A stretch of DNA of 64,000 bases, taken from Candidatus Nanopelagicales bacterium. Its GTDB lineage: Bacteria > Actinomycetota > Actinomycetes > Nanopelagicales > Nanopelagicaceae. Below the pieces are notes generated by a model. That model ran no database searches. It was given only the letters and a program-made list of their open reading frames with translations, and had not been told where the DNA came from. A program made the position numbers and the translations under genes. Shown here piece after piece: positions 55,973 to 63,536 of this stretch. The first letter of the stretch is position 1. Each line of letters begins with the position of its first letter. The DNA lies in contig JAURGA010000005.1 in NCBI GenBank assembly GCA_030834095.1, forward strand, positions 1 to 64,000, read 5' to 3'.

Positions 55973-57466
55973 ATGACTCAGACGAAAATCATCACACATT
56001 GGATAAACGGCGCACTAGATACCGGAAAAACTGAACGCACCAGCGAGGTTTTTAATCCGGCGACTGGCCAAGTTTCAGCGAATGTAGCGCTTGCAAATGT
56101 TGCGACGGTTGATAAGGCAGTAACGGCTGCCAGCGATGCATTTGTCTCTTGGCGTCACAGTTCATTAACTAAGCGCACCCAAGTTTTATTTGCTTTCCGT
56201 GAATTAGTTCTGCAGAACAAAGAGAAGATTGCGGCACTGATTACTGCCGAACACGGAAAAGTTTTAAGTGATGCAGCAGGCGAAGTTACTCGTGGACTTG
56301 AAGTTGTTGAATTTGCCTGTGGTATCCCGCATCTACTGAAGGGCGGCTTCTCCGAGGAAGTTTCGACCGGAGTCGATGTTTATTCAATCCGCCAACCTCT
56401 TGGGCCAGTCGCAATTATTTCACCATTCAACTTCCCAGCGATGGTTCCGATGTGGTTCTTCCCAATTGCAATCGCTTGCGGAAATACAGTTGTTCTAAAG
56501 CCTTCAGAGAAAGATCCAAGTGCTGCAATGCTCTTAGCCGAACTTTGGAAGGAAGCTGGACTTCCTGACGGTGTCTTCAACGTTGTTCATGGCGACAAAG
56601 AATCTGTCGATGCACTTCTAACGCACCCAGGAATCAAGTCAGTTTCATTCGTAGGTTCAACACCAATCGCGAAATATGTTTACGAGACCGGAACCAAGCA
56701 TGGCAAGCGCGTTCAAGCACTCGGTGGCGCAAAGAACCACATGGTCGTTCTTCCGGATTCTGATCTAGAACTTGCAGCAGATGCTGCAATTAATGCTGGC
56801 TTTGGTTCAGCAGGAGAGCGCTGCATGGCAATTTCAGCAATCGTTGCCGTGGAACCAATCGCAAATGCCTTGGTAGCAAAAATAAAGTCACGAATGGCCG
56901 ATATCAAAACTGGTGATGGAACTAAGGGTTCAGATATGGGACCACTTGTTACCAAAGTTCACCGCGACAAAGTTGCTTCATATATTGAAGCTGGTGAAAG
57001 AGCTGGTGCAACTCTTGTCGAAGATGGTCGCAAAGTTAAAGTGGATGGTGACGGTTTCTTCCTCGGACCAACACTTTTCGACAACGTAACACCTGACATG
57101 AGCATTTATAAAGAAGAAATTTTTGGACCAGTTCTAAGCATTCTGCGCGCAAATACTTATGATGAAGCGCTTTCACTTGTAAATAGCCATCCTTATGGAA
57201 ACGGAACAGCAATCTTCACTAACGACGGCGGTGCTGCACGTAGATTCCAGAATGAAGTAGAAGTAGGAATGGTTGGAATCAACGTTCCAATCCCAGTCCC
57301 AATGGCTTACTTCTCATTCGGTGGTTGGAAGAATTCACTATTCGGAGACACTCACGCACACGGCACAGAAGGAGTTCACTTCTTCACACGTGGCAAAGTT
57401 GTTACAAGCCGCTGGTTAGATCCAAGCCACGGCGGAATTAACTTAGGTTTCCCACAAAATAGCTAG
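55973..57466 (+). CDS. mmsA: CoA-acylating methylmalonate-semialdehyde dehydrogenase
   Basis: MmsA oxidises methylmalonate or malonate semialdehyde to propionyl- or acetyl-CoA with NAD+ and CoA. The 497-residue protein has catalytic Cys284 in SAGERCMA. At the site where ordinary aldehyde dehydrogenases carry the general-base glutamate it has ALGGAKNHMVV, as expected for the CoA-dependent family. It ends exactly where the convergent lysE-like gene ends. It pairs logically with the divergent aminotransferase. Confidence 0.94.
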   Translation: MTQTKIITHWINGALDTGKTERTSEVFNPATGQVSANVALANVATVDKAVTAASDAFVSWRHSSLTKRTQVLFAFRELVLQNKEKIAALITAEHGKVLSDAAGEVTRGLEVVEFACGIPHLLKGGFSEEVSTGVDVYSIRQPLGPVAIISPFNFPAMVPMWFFPIAIACGNTVVLKPSEKDPSAAMLLAELWKEAGLPDGVFNVVHGDKESVDALLTHPGIKSVSFVGSTPIAKYVYETGTKHGKRVQALGGAKNHMVVLPDSDLELAADAAINAGFGSAGERCMAISAIVAVEPIANALVAKIKSRMADIKTGDGTKGSDMGPLVTKVHRDKVASYIEAGERAGATLVEDGRKVKVDGDGFFLGPTLFDNVTPDMSIYKEEIFGPVLSILRANTYDEALSLVNSHPYGNGTAIFTNDGGAARRFQNEVEVGMVGINVPIPVPMAYFSFGGWKNSLFGDTHAHGTEGVHFFTRGKVVTSRWLDPSHGGINLGFPQNS

Positions 57467-58072
57467 TTAGTTGAAATTGTAAAACGCCAAGAACGCCGCG
57501 ATTGAAAGCATGATTGCGGCGATTAGTGAATCAAGTACTTTCCAGAAAATAGGCCGTGACATAAACCGCGAGGCTGACTTAGCCCCAAAACCGATAGATG
57601 TGAACCAGAGAAAACTTGCAATTATTGCGCCTGTAACAAAGAACCACTTATCAGAACCGAATTGATTCGAGATACTGCCAAGCAAAATTACGGTGTCGAG
57701 GTACACATGCGGGTTTAAAAAGGTCAAGGCCAAAACTGTTAGAACTACGCTCTTCTTGTTGGCAGAAGCTTCTCCCGCAGAGTTCAAGAATTCTTGTTTA
57801 AATGCAGATCTTGCTGACTTGAATGCGAACCACAACAGGTAGGCAACTCCGAACCAGCGAACGAATTCCAGAAGATCTTTATTCGACTTAATCAAAGCGC
57901 CGAGTCCGCTGGCTCCAAGAGCAATCAACAAAGCGTCGGAACATGCACAGATCAAAACTGTTAATAAAACATATTTCTTAGTCAGACCCTGTCGAATTAC
58001 AAAAGCATTTTGGGCACCAATAGCAATAATCAGTGAAAGTCCGGCTAGAAATCCCGGAATGATTGCGAGCAT
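57467..58072 (-). CDS. LysE/ArgO family amino-acid exporter
   Basis: A 201-residue protein with about six helices and the family start LIIAIGAQNAFVIRQGL, plus FLNPHVYLDTVILLGS in the middle. LysE/ArgO proteins export lysine, arginine or similar amino acids. The promoter overlaps that of the divergent GNAT gene. Confidence 0.9.
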   Translation of the reverse strand: MLAIIPGFLAGLSLIIAIGAQNAFVIRQGLTKKYVLLTVLICACSDALLIALGASGLGALIKSNKDLLEFVRWFGVAYLLWFAFKSARSAFKQEFLNSAGEASANKKSVVLTVLALTFLNPHVYLDTVILLGSISNQFGSDKWFFVTGAIIASFLWFTSIGFGAKSASRFMSRPIFWKVLDSLIAAIMLSIAAFLAFYNFN

Positions 58073-58078
58073 CGAATA

Positions 58079-58084
58079 AGGATA
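58079..58084 (-). promoter_or_regulatory. -10 box of the lysE-like gene, leaderless layout
   Basis: TATCCT on the minus strand ends 6 nt before ATG 58072. Confidence 0.45.
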
Positions 58085-58108
58085 CTTGGGAAATCGCAGA
58101 GAGGCTTC

Positions 58109-58114
58109 TATTAT
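58109..58114 (+). promoter_or_regulatory. -10 box of the GNAT gene, leaderless layout
   Basis: TATTAT ends 6 nt before ATG 58121. It is a near-consensus box and lies 24 nt from the divergent lysE-like -10. Confidence 0.5.
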
Positions 58115-58120
58115 TGCGAC

Positions 58121-58573
58121 ATGCCAATAGTCCGAGCATTAAGAGCTGAAGACAAGAGTCAATGGCTTCTATTGTGGGATGGCTACCTAGAGTTCTATAA
58201 AACCGAGTTAAGTGACGAACAAACTCAGCTCACTTGGGCAAGATTGCTCGATGAGAAATTCAATCTTCATTGCTTAGTTGTTGAAGTCGATGGTGTAGTT
58301 AGAGGATTAACGCATTACTCTTTTCAAACTTCGACTTGGGCTCCAAAGAACTATTGCTATCTTGAGGACCTCTTCACCGATCCTGCCGAGCGCGGCAAAG
58401 GTTTGGGCAGACTGTTAATTGACTCAGTTAAGGAAGTAGCTATGGGCGAAGGATCATCGCGCCTTTACTGGAATACCGACGAAACAAATACAACAGCTCG
58501 AAAGCTTTACGACTCTTATTCGTTGGATTCGGGGAAAATTCAATACCGAATCCCTCTAGATCCAAATGATTAA
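58121..58573 (+). CDS. GNAT family N-acetyltransferase
   Basis: A 150-residue GNAT-fold protein. The acetyl-CoA pyrophosphate loop is in RGKGLGRLLIDSV (Q/RxxGxG/A type), after LEDLFTDPAE. The acceptor is unknown; similar short GNATs acetylate amines, amino acids or protein N-termini. It stands alone between the lysE-like and TetR genes. Confidence 0.85.
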   Translation: MPIVRALRAEDKSQWLLLWDGYLEFYKTELSDEQTQLTWARLLDEKFNLHCLVVEVDGVVRGLTHYSFQTSTWAPKNYCYLEDLFTDPAERGKGLGRLLIDSVKEVAMGEGSSRLYWNTDETNTTARKLYDSYSLDSGKIQYRIPLDPND

Positions 58574-58589
58574 ATCTAAATAATTATCT

Positions 58590-59177
58590 TTATTCGAGTA
58601 GAGCGCGCAGACCGGTAATCGCAAATTTTTGTGCATATTTAATCTCTTGAACTGCGTCGTTGCCCGATTCAATTCGAACAGATGCAACATCGATTGTAGC
58701 TTGAACATAGGCGAGTCCCAATTTCACATCAGGCAAACCAATTTCACTTAGTGGCCTGATGATTGTTCCCATTAAATCTCGGTGGCCTTGCGCAATATCT
58801 GACTTGCGATAATTCGGGGTAGTGACGGTGTTCAAACTTTTAACAAGTAAGTGTCGGCCATCAACTACGTATTGAAGCGCTTCTTCGATCCAAAGCTTGA
58901 TGTACTCGAAAGGATCTTCAACGTTGTCCACTGCTTTCAGTAAACGCTTGTTGTAATAAGCCATCTCTTCCATGACTAAATCCGCAATCAAATCAGCTGA
59001 CGATGCGAAGTATTCGTAAATCGAAGAGCGTGCTAATCCTGCTCGCTTTGCTACGGCAGAAACAGTTACCGAATCAACTCCATCTTCCATCGCAAGACTA
59101 AGTGCGGCATCCATCAATTGGCGCTGGCGCATCTGACGTTGCTCACGAATGGTGGCTTCTTGAATCCTTGGAGACAT
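58590..59177 (-). CDS. TetR family transcriptional regulator
   Basis: A 195-residue regulator with a clear N-terminal helix-turn-helix (VTVSAVAKRAGLARSSIYEY, near 38-57) and a divergent ligand domain. It follows the SDR gene by 9 nt on the same strand and may also have its own leaderless promoter. The SDR or nitroreductase genes are plausible targets. Confidence 0.88.
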   Translation of the reverse strand: MSPRIQEATIREQRQMRQRQLMDAALSLAMEDGVDSVTVSAVAKRAGLARSSIYEYFASSADLIADLVMEEMAYYNKRLLKAVDNVEDPFEYIKLWIEEALQYVVDGRHLLVKSLNTVTTPNYRKSDIAQGHRDLMGTIIRPLSEIGLPDVKLGLAYVQATIDVASVRIESGNDAVQEIKYAQKFAITGLRALLE

Positions 59178-59183
59178 GGTCGA

Positions 59184-59189
59184 ACTCTA
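59184..59189 (-). promoter_or_regulatory. -10 box of the TetR gene, leaderless layout
   Basis: TAGAGT on the minus strand ends 6 nt before ATG 59177 and overlaps the SDR stop codon. Confidence 0.4.
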
Positions 59190-59954
59190 CTTCAGTAGTA
59201 GCCCTGGGTTCACTCCGAGTCCCATTGAGGCATCAAGAACTGCCCCATGCAATAACTTTCCTGCATCAGTTGTAAGGAAATATCCCAGTTCAGCAATTTC
59301 TCGAGGATCTATCAAACGGAATTTAGGAAGCGAAGCAATGACTTTCTTCTGCTCTTCATCGTTTAAATGATTAAGTGTGCTTGCCTGGAACATTGGCGTA
59401 TTGGTTGCACCAGGACAAATAGTGAAGACATCAACCCCGGTCTGCGCAAGATCTGCTCCCAAAGTTCTTCCCAAAAATGCAATCGCAGCTTTGCTCATGC
59501 CGTCTGCATAGTTAAATCCTGGAAATTGGGTAACTCCGCCGCCGACGGATGAGAGCAAAATAATCTTTCCGCTTCCTCGTTCAAGCATTTTTGGTAGCAA
59601 CAGATTGTTGAGCCAAAGAGTCCCAATCGCATTCACTTTAATCAGCGCTTCGGCCTGACCTTGTGGAGTATTGGATACCTTCTCGACTGTCTTTGAACCG
59701 AGCCCAGCATTGTGAATCAAAACATCAGGAGTTGAAGGAAGCGCAGATGTAAGAGATTCAATAGATGCATAGTCGGCAAGATCTAGGTTGAATCCAGTAA
59801 CAGATCCCTTTGGATATGCCCCTGTTACTTCAGCTGGTTTTTCGCCCTCAGAGAAATAGGTAAACCAAACCTCGAAACCATTCTTGGCGAATACATCCAC
59901 AAATTCGCGACCGATGCCGCTGGTCCCGCCAGTAATCAAAACTTTCTTGCTCAT
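59187..59954 (-). CDS. Short-chain dehydrogenase/reductase
   Basis: A 255-residue classical SDR with TGGTSGIG cofactor loop near residues 8-15, NAG motif in LIHNAGLGS, catalytic serine in LLSSVGGG and Tyr-x3-Lys in YADGMSKAA. It sits upstream of the TetR gene, 45 bp from the nitroreductase gene. The substrate is unknown. Confidence 0.88.
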   Translation of the reverse strand: MSKKVLITGGTSGIGREFVDVFAKNGFEVWFTYFSEGEKPAEVTGAYPKGSVTGFNLDLADYASIESLTSALPSTPDVLIHNAGLGSKTVEKVSNTPQGQAEALIKVNAIGTLWLNNLLLPKMLERGSGKIILLSSVGGGVTQFPGFNYADGMSKAAIAFLGRTLGADLAQTGVDVFTICPGATNTPMFQASTLNHLNDEEQKKVIASLPKFRLIDPREIAELGYFLTTDAGKLLHGAVLDASMGLGVNPGLLLK

Positions 59955-59999
59955 ACTGTCCCAACTCTCATTTCAAAGAAGCATAACGTTTAAGTCCAG

Positions 60000-60755
60000 T
60001 TACTTCCGCTTTTTGGCCTTGAACAAAACTTCATCAGCACCGATGCGGTGAGCCTTGAAAGAATTCACAGGTGAATCACTCGGATATCCGATAGCCATTC
60101 CGCAGAGGAGTCGGTAATCCTTTGGAATCTCAAACTCTTTTCTTACAACGTCATCCCAGATATTGACTGCACCCTGTGCGCATGTGCCAAGCCCGTGACC
60201 ATGTGCAGACAGCATCAAGTTCTCCATCATTAAACCTGCGTCTGATGCCGCGTAGACATTAAGACTTTTGTGGATATAAATAAACATTTCGACCGGTGCA
60301 CCAAAGAACGAATAGTTCTTGCCCCATTGCTTGTCTCTGGCATCACGATCACCGTGTTTTACGCCAAACAGTTCATAGAGTTCTTTACCAACTCTCTGGG
60401 CTCTTGGTCGAAGTTCTGGCACATACGGCTTAACAATCATTCGGTTGCTAGTTGGCAATCCATATCGTGAATAAACAAGGCGCAATTTATTCTTTAAGCC
60501 CTTGCGCATAAGTCTTGAAAGCACGGTCCAACGAGAAAGAAATTCGCCACTGATCCGATCTCTTACATCACCGGTAGCCACTGCAATTTTGAATGGTCTT
60601 GTGTTTGACCAGCTTGGCGCGGTCAGAGCATCAGTCAGAATCTGATCGATTATGTCCTGTGGAACCGGAGTAGGAAGAAAATCGCGAGTCGATCTGCGAG
60701 AAGCTAAAAAATTAGAGACCCATGCTGCATCGCGGTTGTTTGATTCCAAACTCAT
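60000..60755 (-). CDS. Nitroreductase family protein
   Basis: A 251-residue FMN-dependent reductase. The N-terminal RRSTRDF and APSWSNTRPFKIAVA motifs form the FMN phosphate site, and LGTCAQGAVNIW lies in the C-terminal half. Such enzymes reduce nitroaromatics, quinones or enones with NAD(P)H. It is the last gene before the tRNA fragments that mark the accessory region. Confidence 0.88.
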   Translation of the reverse strand: MSLESNNRDAAWVSNFLASRRSTRDFLPTPVPQDIIDQILTDALTAPSWSNTRPFKIAVATGDVRDRISGEFLSRWTVLSRLMRKGLKNKLRLVYSRYGLPTSNRMIVKPYVPELRPRAQRVGKELYELFGVKHGDRDARDKQWGKNYSFFGAPVEMFIYIHKSLNVYAASDAGLMMENLMLSAHGHGLGTCAQGAVNIWDDVVRKEFEIPKDYRLLCGMAIGYPSDSPVNSFKAHRIGADEVLFKAKKRK

Positions 60756-60761
60756 TTGGAA

Positions 60762-60767
60762 ATCTTA
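60762..60767 (-). promoter_or_regulatory. -10 box of the nitroreductase gene, leaderless layout
   Basis: TAAGAT on the minus strand ends 6 nt before ATG 60755. Its -35 would fall inside the tRNA fragment at 60782. Confidence 0.4.
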
Positions 60768-60781
60768 CAACAGAGCTATTT

Positions 60782-60813
60782 TGGTGGACCGTACTGGGAT
60801 CGAACCAGTGACC
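60782..60813 (-). pseudogene. tRNA 3'-end fragment (T-arm, acceptor, CCA), possible att remnant
   Basis: On the minus strand this reads GGTCACTGGTTCGATCCCAG then the acceptor strand and CCA: a complete T-arm (ACTGG/CCAGT around TTCGATC), 3' acceptor strand ACGGTCC, discriminator A and CCA. No D-arm, anticodon arm or 5' acceptor strand follows. It matches the fragment at 61643 except at two acceptor positions. It is best explained as the displaced 3' end of a tRNA left by integration. Confidence 0.8.
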
Positions 60814-60928
60814 ATATAGATCATGTTCCACAACTAGTAGAAATTCCTACTTGGTTCACATTTAACACCATGACGCAGACAAATACCTCTTGGATCCCAA
60901 ATATTCCGAGATTGGAGGCAGGTTTGGG

Positions 60929-61072
60929 CTATTTCTTCCGTCTGCCATCTACTTTGGGCCTATTTTCAAAACTTCTTAAATCCTCTACCAATTCCTGAAT
61001 GGAAGTTACATGTTTGTAGGACTTGGATTTCCAAGCCTCAGTCATGCCGTCAAAGCGTCCAACAACGCTCAC
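60929..61072 (-). CDS. Possible 47-residue small protein
   Basis: A GTG at 61072 (or ATG 30 nt further in) opens a frame to TAG at 60929. The product is charged and helical-looking (SIQELVEDLRSFENRPKVDG near its end, basic tail). No Shine-Dalgarno and no recognised domain. It could be a real small protein of the accessory segment or a gene fragment. Confidence 0.25.
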   Translation of the reverse strand: MSVVGRFDGMTEAWKSKSYKHVTSIQELVEDLRSFENRPKVDGRRKK

Positions 61073-61166
61073 GGGAGATAGTTCTTATGGCCACCGTGGC
61101 AGAGCGCATGCAATCGGCTACATACAAGCCTTGATCGAGGTTGTTACCAACAATTAATCACCTCAG

Positions 61167-61172
61167 TAGACT
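61167..61172 (+). promoter_or_regulatory. -10 box of the DUF2975 gene, leaderless layout
   Basis: TAGACT ends 6 nt before ATG 61179. TTACCA, 17 nt upstream, could be the -35. Confidence 0.45.
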
Positions 61173-61178
61173 GAACTA

Positions 61179-61628
61179 ATGAGTGAGTTTCGCTTTATCG
61201 TTGTTAAAGCCGGGTTCCTCTTGCTTTTTCTTGGTTTAACGCTCGTTCAATTTCTTTCTTTTCCTGGTCAGTTTGAACACATGCGCAGGACTCAGGGTAT
61301 CTCTCTGCTTATTGAAGTTGCCCTAACAATCGTGGTTGGACTTTGGATACTCTGCGGACAGGTAGCTCTATATTTTTTGTGGCAAATTGTGGAAAGCATG
61401 CGGCGACAGCAGTTTTATTTAGTTCAGAATCTCAATTGGATTGCACGGCTATTGATGTGTTTCAAAGTCGCATCGGTGATACCAGCTGTTCTTTTTCTGA
61501 TGCTAGTTCCTGAAGCAGATGATCCTGGATTCTTTGTCATGCTGACGATTGTTGCTTTGTTCCTTTTTTCACTAACCGCTACAACTTCACTCTTAAAGGA
61601 TCAGATCGCCTCCAAGATTTCGAAGTGA
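61179..61628 (+). CDS. DUF2975-like membrane protein
   Basis: A 149-residue protein with four helices (about 7-27, 41-70, 88-108, 116-137). The loop after helix 2 (WQIVESMRRQQFYLVQNLNWI) is shortened here to its type: a basic MRR followed by an aromatic, as in DUF2975 proteins. No helix-turn-helix partner gene, often found beside DUF2975, is visible. It is the only clear gene between the two tRNA fragments, so it may be cargo of a small integrated element. Confidence 0.65.
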   Translation: MSEFRFIVVKAGFLLLFLGLTLVQFLSFPGQFEHMRRTQGISLLIEVALTIVVGLWILCGQVALYFLWQIVESMRRQQFYLVQNLNWIARLLMCFKVASVIPAVLFLMLVPEADDPGFFVMLTIVALFLFSLTATTSLLKDQIASKISK

Positions 61629-61642
61629 TTTTCGCGTTCAGA

Positions 61643-61687
61643 TGGTGGACGATACTGGGATCGAACCAGTGACCCCCACAATGTCAA
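61643..61687 (-). pseudogene. 3' half of tRNA-Val(GAC), ending at the anticodon loop; att-like
   Basis: On the minus strand: anticodon loop TTGACAT (anticodon GAC), 3' anticodon stem TGTGG, variable GGGTC, T-arm ACTGG-TTCGATC-CCAGT, acceptor ATCGTCC, A, CCA. The 5' anticodon stem CCACA and everything before it are missing; the sequence diverges exactly at the loop edge (61688). A break at the anticodon loop is the classical crossover place of tyrosine recombinases that integrate into tRNA genes. Confidence 0.88.
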
Positions 61688-61861
61688 TCCGTTCGAATAC
61701 TTCCGCAAGCGTCCCATGGGGATTGTTCTTTCCAAATATTAATGGAAATGGAGCGTGAGAATCTCTACATATATGAATTATCTCCAGATTAGCCACACAC
61801 CTTTGCTTTACCTGCCCCTCTGTCACCTTTAGACTCGACCATACAGTTTTATTCAGTTTTG

Positions 61862-61874
61862 TAGCCCAGGGCTA
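61862..61874. promoter_or_regulatory. 13-nt palindrome upstream of the second DUF1566 gene
   Basis: TAGCCC-A-GGGCTA is a perfect 6-1-6 inverted repeat ending 18 nt before GTG 61893. It has the same architecture, but not the same sequence, as the palindrome before the paralog at 5127. Confidence 0.25.
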
Positions 61875-61892
61875 GTTAGGCAGGTCAGCTAA

Positions 61893-62987
61893 GTGTCTAA
61901 CCTCGACTTCTACAACGATGACCCAGTCGACTTCAAACGCCCAAAATCGAAGAAGCGCATCTCTGGAGTTCTAGCCCTTATCGCAGCGCTAATTGGTGGC
62001 ACTTTATATATTCAAACTACTCTTGCTGCAAATATCTCACTTAACTCAGGCTCAGTTGAATTTGGTCAAGGTATTACCCAGACCGTTGCCTGCTCGGGAT
62101 CACAATCTTTAACAATAACTCCACTCTCAACTTTTGTTAATGCAAGTGGCGGAGGGTCATATAAGTTCTCCGGAATAACAGTCGATAACATCCCAACTAG
62201 CTGTCAAGATACCGACTTCACCTTCTCTGCCTACAACAACGTTGCTGCAAGCGCAGCGCAAGCGATCTTTAATACTTCAAGTACTAGAGCCGTTGTTTAT
62301 ATGACAAGTACTAACGCATTTGAAGTCGGAACCGGTGGCAGCGGGCTAAGCGTTGCAACAAACTCAGCATCATCATTTACCCTCACCTTCACAGCCCCAG
62401 TTGCCCCATCAAGTGCTGTCAATAAAGTAACTGTTGAGAGCGCAGCGCATACGGCAATCACTTATAACGTAGGAGATACGGGTCCAGGCGGTGGAAAGAT
62501 TTTCTATGTTGCAGATACATCATTTTCTTGCGGTCCAACCCTGAACTTAAGTTGTAATTACCTAGAGGCAGCACCGCCTCTCTGGAATGCTGGTGGGGCA
62601 GACCCCGGTCTAACTTGGGCTCAAAGCACTTATTTCACTACATCCGTCGGCGGAACTGAAACTGGAATCGGTCTGGGTTTTCAAAATACCCGAGCAATTA
62701 TTTTGCAAGGAAATACCGATACTGCCACCTCTGCTGCAGCACTAGCCGATGCATATACGGTCACAGTTTCCGATGTTGTCTATGACGATTGGTATCTGCC
62801 ATCAAAGAATGAACTAAATAATCTTCGGGATAAGCGAGTAACTGTTGGTGGTTTTGCGAACTACTACTACTGGTCTTCATCTCAGTACAATGCGTCCAAT
62901 GCGTGGTCCCATAACTTCTCCCAGGTCAGCCCAACCGCCGTTGGCAAGAACGGCCCCTTCTACATTCGTCCAATTCGAGCTTTTTAG
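61893..62987 (+). CDS. Secreted surface protein with C-terminal DUF1566 (Lcl_C-like) domain, second copy
   Basis: A 364-residue paralog of the protein at 5127, starting at GTG with AGGCAGG upstream. It has the same plan: N-terminal DFYNDDP (5-11), basic KSKKR, a hydrophobic helix (about 23-41), TTLA|ANI cleavage-like site near 45, a beta-rich domain (FGQGITQTVACSGS), the linker GDTGPGGGKIFYVAD, and a DUF1566 end with DWYLPSKNELNNL, VGGF, YYWSSSQ and a terminal RPIRAF. It lies just inside the proposed tRNA-Val island. The role is unknown; surface attachment or interaction is inferred. Confidence 0.75.
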   Translation: MSNLDFYNDDPVDFKRPKSKKRISGVLALIAALIGGTLYIQTTLAANISLNSGSVEFGQGITQTVACSGSQSLTITPLSTFVNASGGGSYKFSGITVDNIPTSCQDTDFTFSAYNNVAASAAQAIFNTSSTRAVVYMTSTNAFEVGTGGSGLSVATNSASSFTLTFTAPVAPSSAVNKVTVESAAHTAITYNVGDTGPGGGKIFYVADTSFSCGPTLNLSCNYLEAAPPLWNAGGADPGLTWAQSTYFTTSVGGTETGIGLGFQNTRAIILQGNTDTATSAAALADAYTVTVSDVVYDDWYLPSKNELNNLRDKRVTVGGFANYYYWSSSQYNASNAWSHNFSQVSPTAVGKNGPFYIRPIRAF

Positions 62988-63151
62988 CCCTTCATTTATT
63001 TACCTATTCACCTTTTAAATTTTGAATGGGTGAATGATTTGTTGGATTATGAAACCCTTGGTCGTGAGCGTGGACGATACCTAATTTGTCTTCAGAGGGG
63101 AATATACCTATCTGTGATCTGGTTTAAGTTATTGGGATAAGGGAGATAGTT

Positions 63152-63504
63152 TTGAAACAATTCAAGAAGGGCTGGTGGAGAATTCAGCCTAAAGGATCAG
63201 GTCTTACAAGTGGGGCGGAATTTGGACTGCGAATCAACCGTATAGTTTTGTTAGTGAATCTGAATTTAATATGGACATTACTTTGAATGAACAATTCAAC
63301 CCAACCGAGTGGACGTATCCGATTGATAACGGAATTGAAGCGCGAATGCCTTTCTATCAACCTGGGCAGTGCTACGTTCTATCGACCACAAACGACAATT
63401 GGTGGTGGGGAACAATTGTTTCGACGTGCGGCTGGACCCCGGCCCCCTGGATCGAAGGCACAGGCGGGCAAGACCCCGGAATCATTTGGTATTGGGTCCG
63501 ATGA
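63152..63504 (+). pseudogene. Small gene interrupted by a -1 frameshift at a G-run
   Basis: TTG 63152, preceded by AGGGAG (5 nt), opens a frame MKQFKKGWWRIQPKG that is protein-like up to about 63212. From GGGG (63212-63215) the -1 frame continues as GGIWTANQPYSFVSE and runs to TGA at 63504. One extra G would join the two into about 117 residues. The joined product is Trp-rich with two cysteines, has no signal peptide and no recognised domain. The downstream half alone could start at ATG 63271 (77 residues). Sequence error, real mutation or programmed shift are all possible. Confidence 0.5.
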
Positions 63505-63530
63505 CGACTGAATCTAGGTTCGTCTAAACT
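63501..63530 (+). promoter_or_regulatory. Promoter of the partial secreted-protein gene, leaderless layout
   Basis: ATGACG (63501-63506), 18-nt spacer and TAAACT (63525-63530) precede GTG 63537 by 6 nt, with no Shine-Dalgarno. Confidence 0.45.
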
Positions 63531-63536
63531 CAACAC

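Larger units (their letters stand above)
60814..61178. other. 365-bp stretch between tRNA fragment and DUF2975 gene
   Basis: No clear gene. A plus-strand 37-codon ORF (61044-61157, ending in ALIEVVTNN) and a minus-strand 47-codon ORF (60929-61072) overlap, and at most one can be real. Both look more protein-like than random, so this may be debris of a larger gene. The promoter of the DUF2975 gene lies at its right end. Confidence 0.4.

Noticed and set aside
60756-60998. 80-codon + strand ORF at the left tRNA fragment
   Set aside because: Its early part is the antisense of a tRNA T-arm (the familiar WDRTSD-type false protein) and it overlaps the nitroreductase promoter.
61638-61826. 62-codon minus ORF across the right tRNA fragment
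   Set aside because: The C-terminal third is translated tRNA (VTGSIPVSS), a common artefact; the rest shows no domain. It was also considered as an integrase remnant, but nothing supports that.
63006-63035. ATTCACC/GGTGAAT hairpin after the second DUF1566 gene
   Set aside because: A 7-bp stem with a 16-nt loop and no T-run; too weak to call a terminator.
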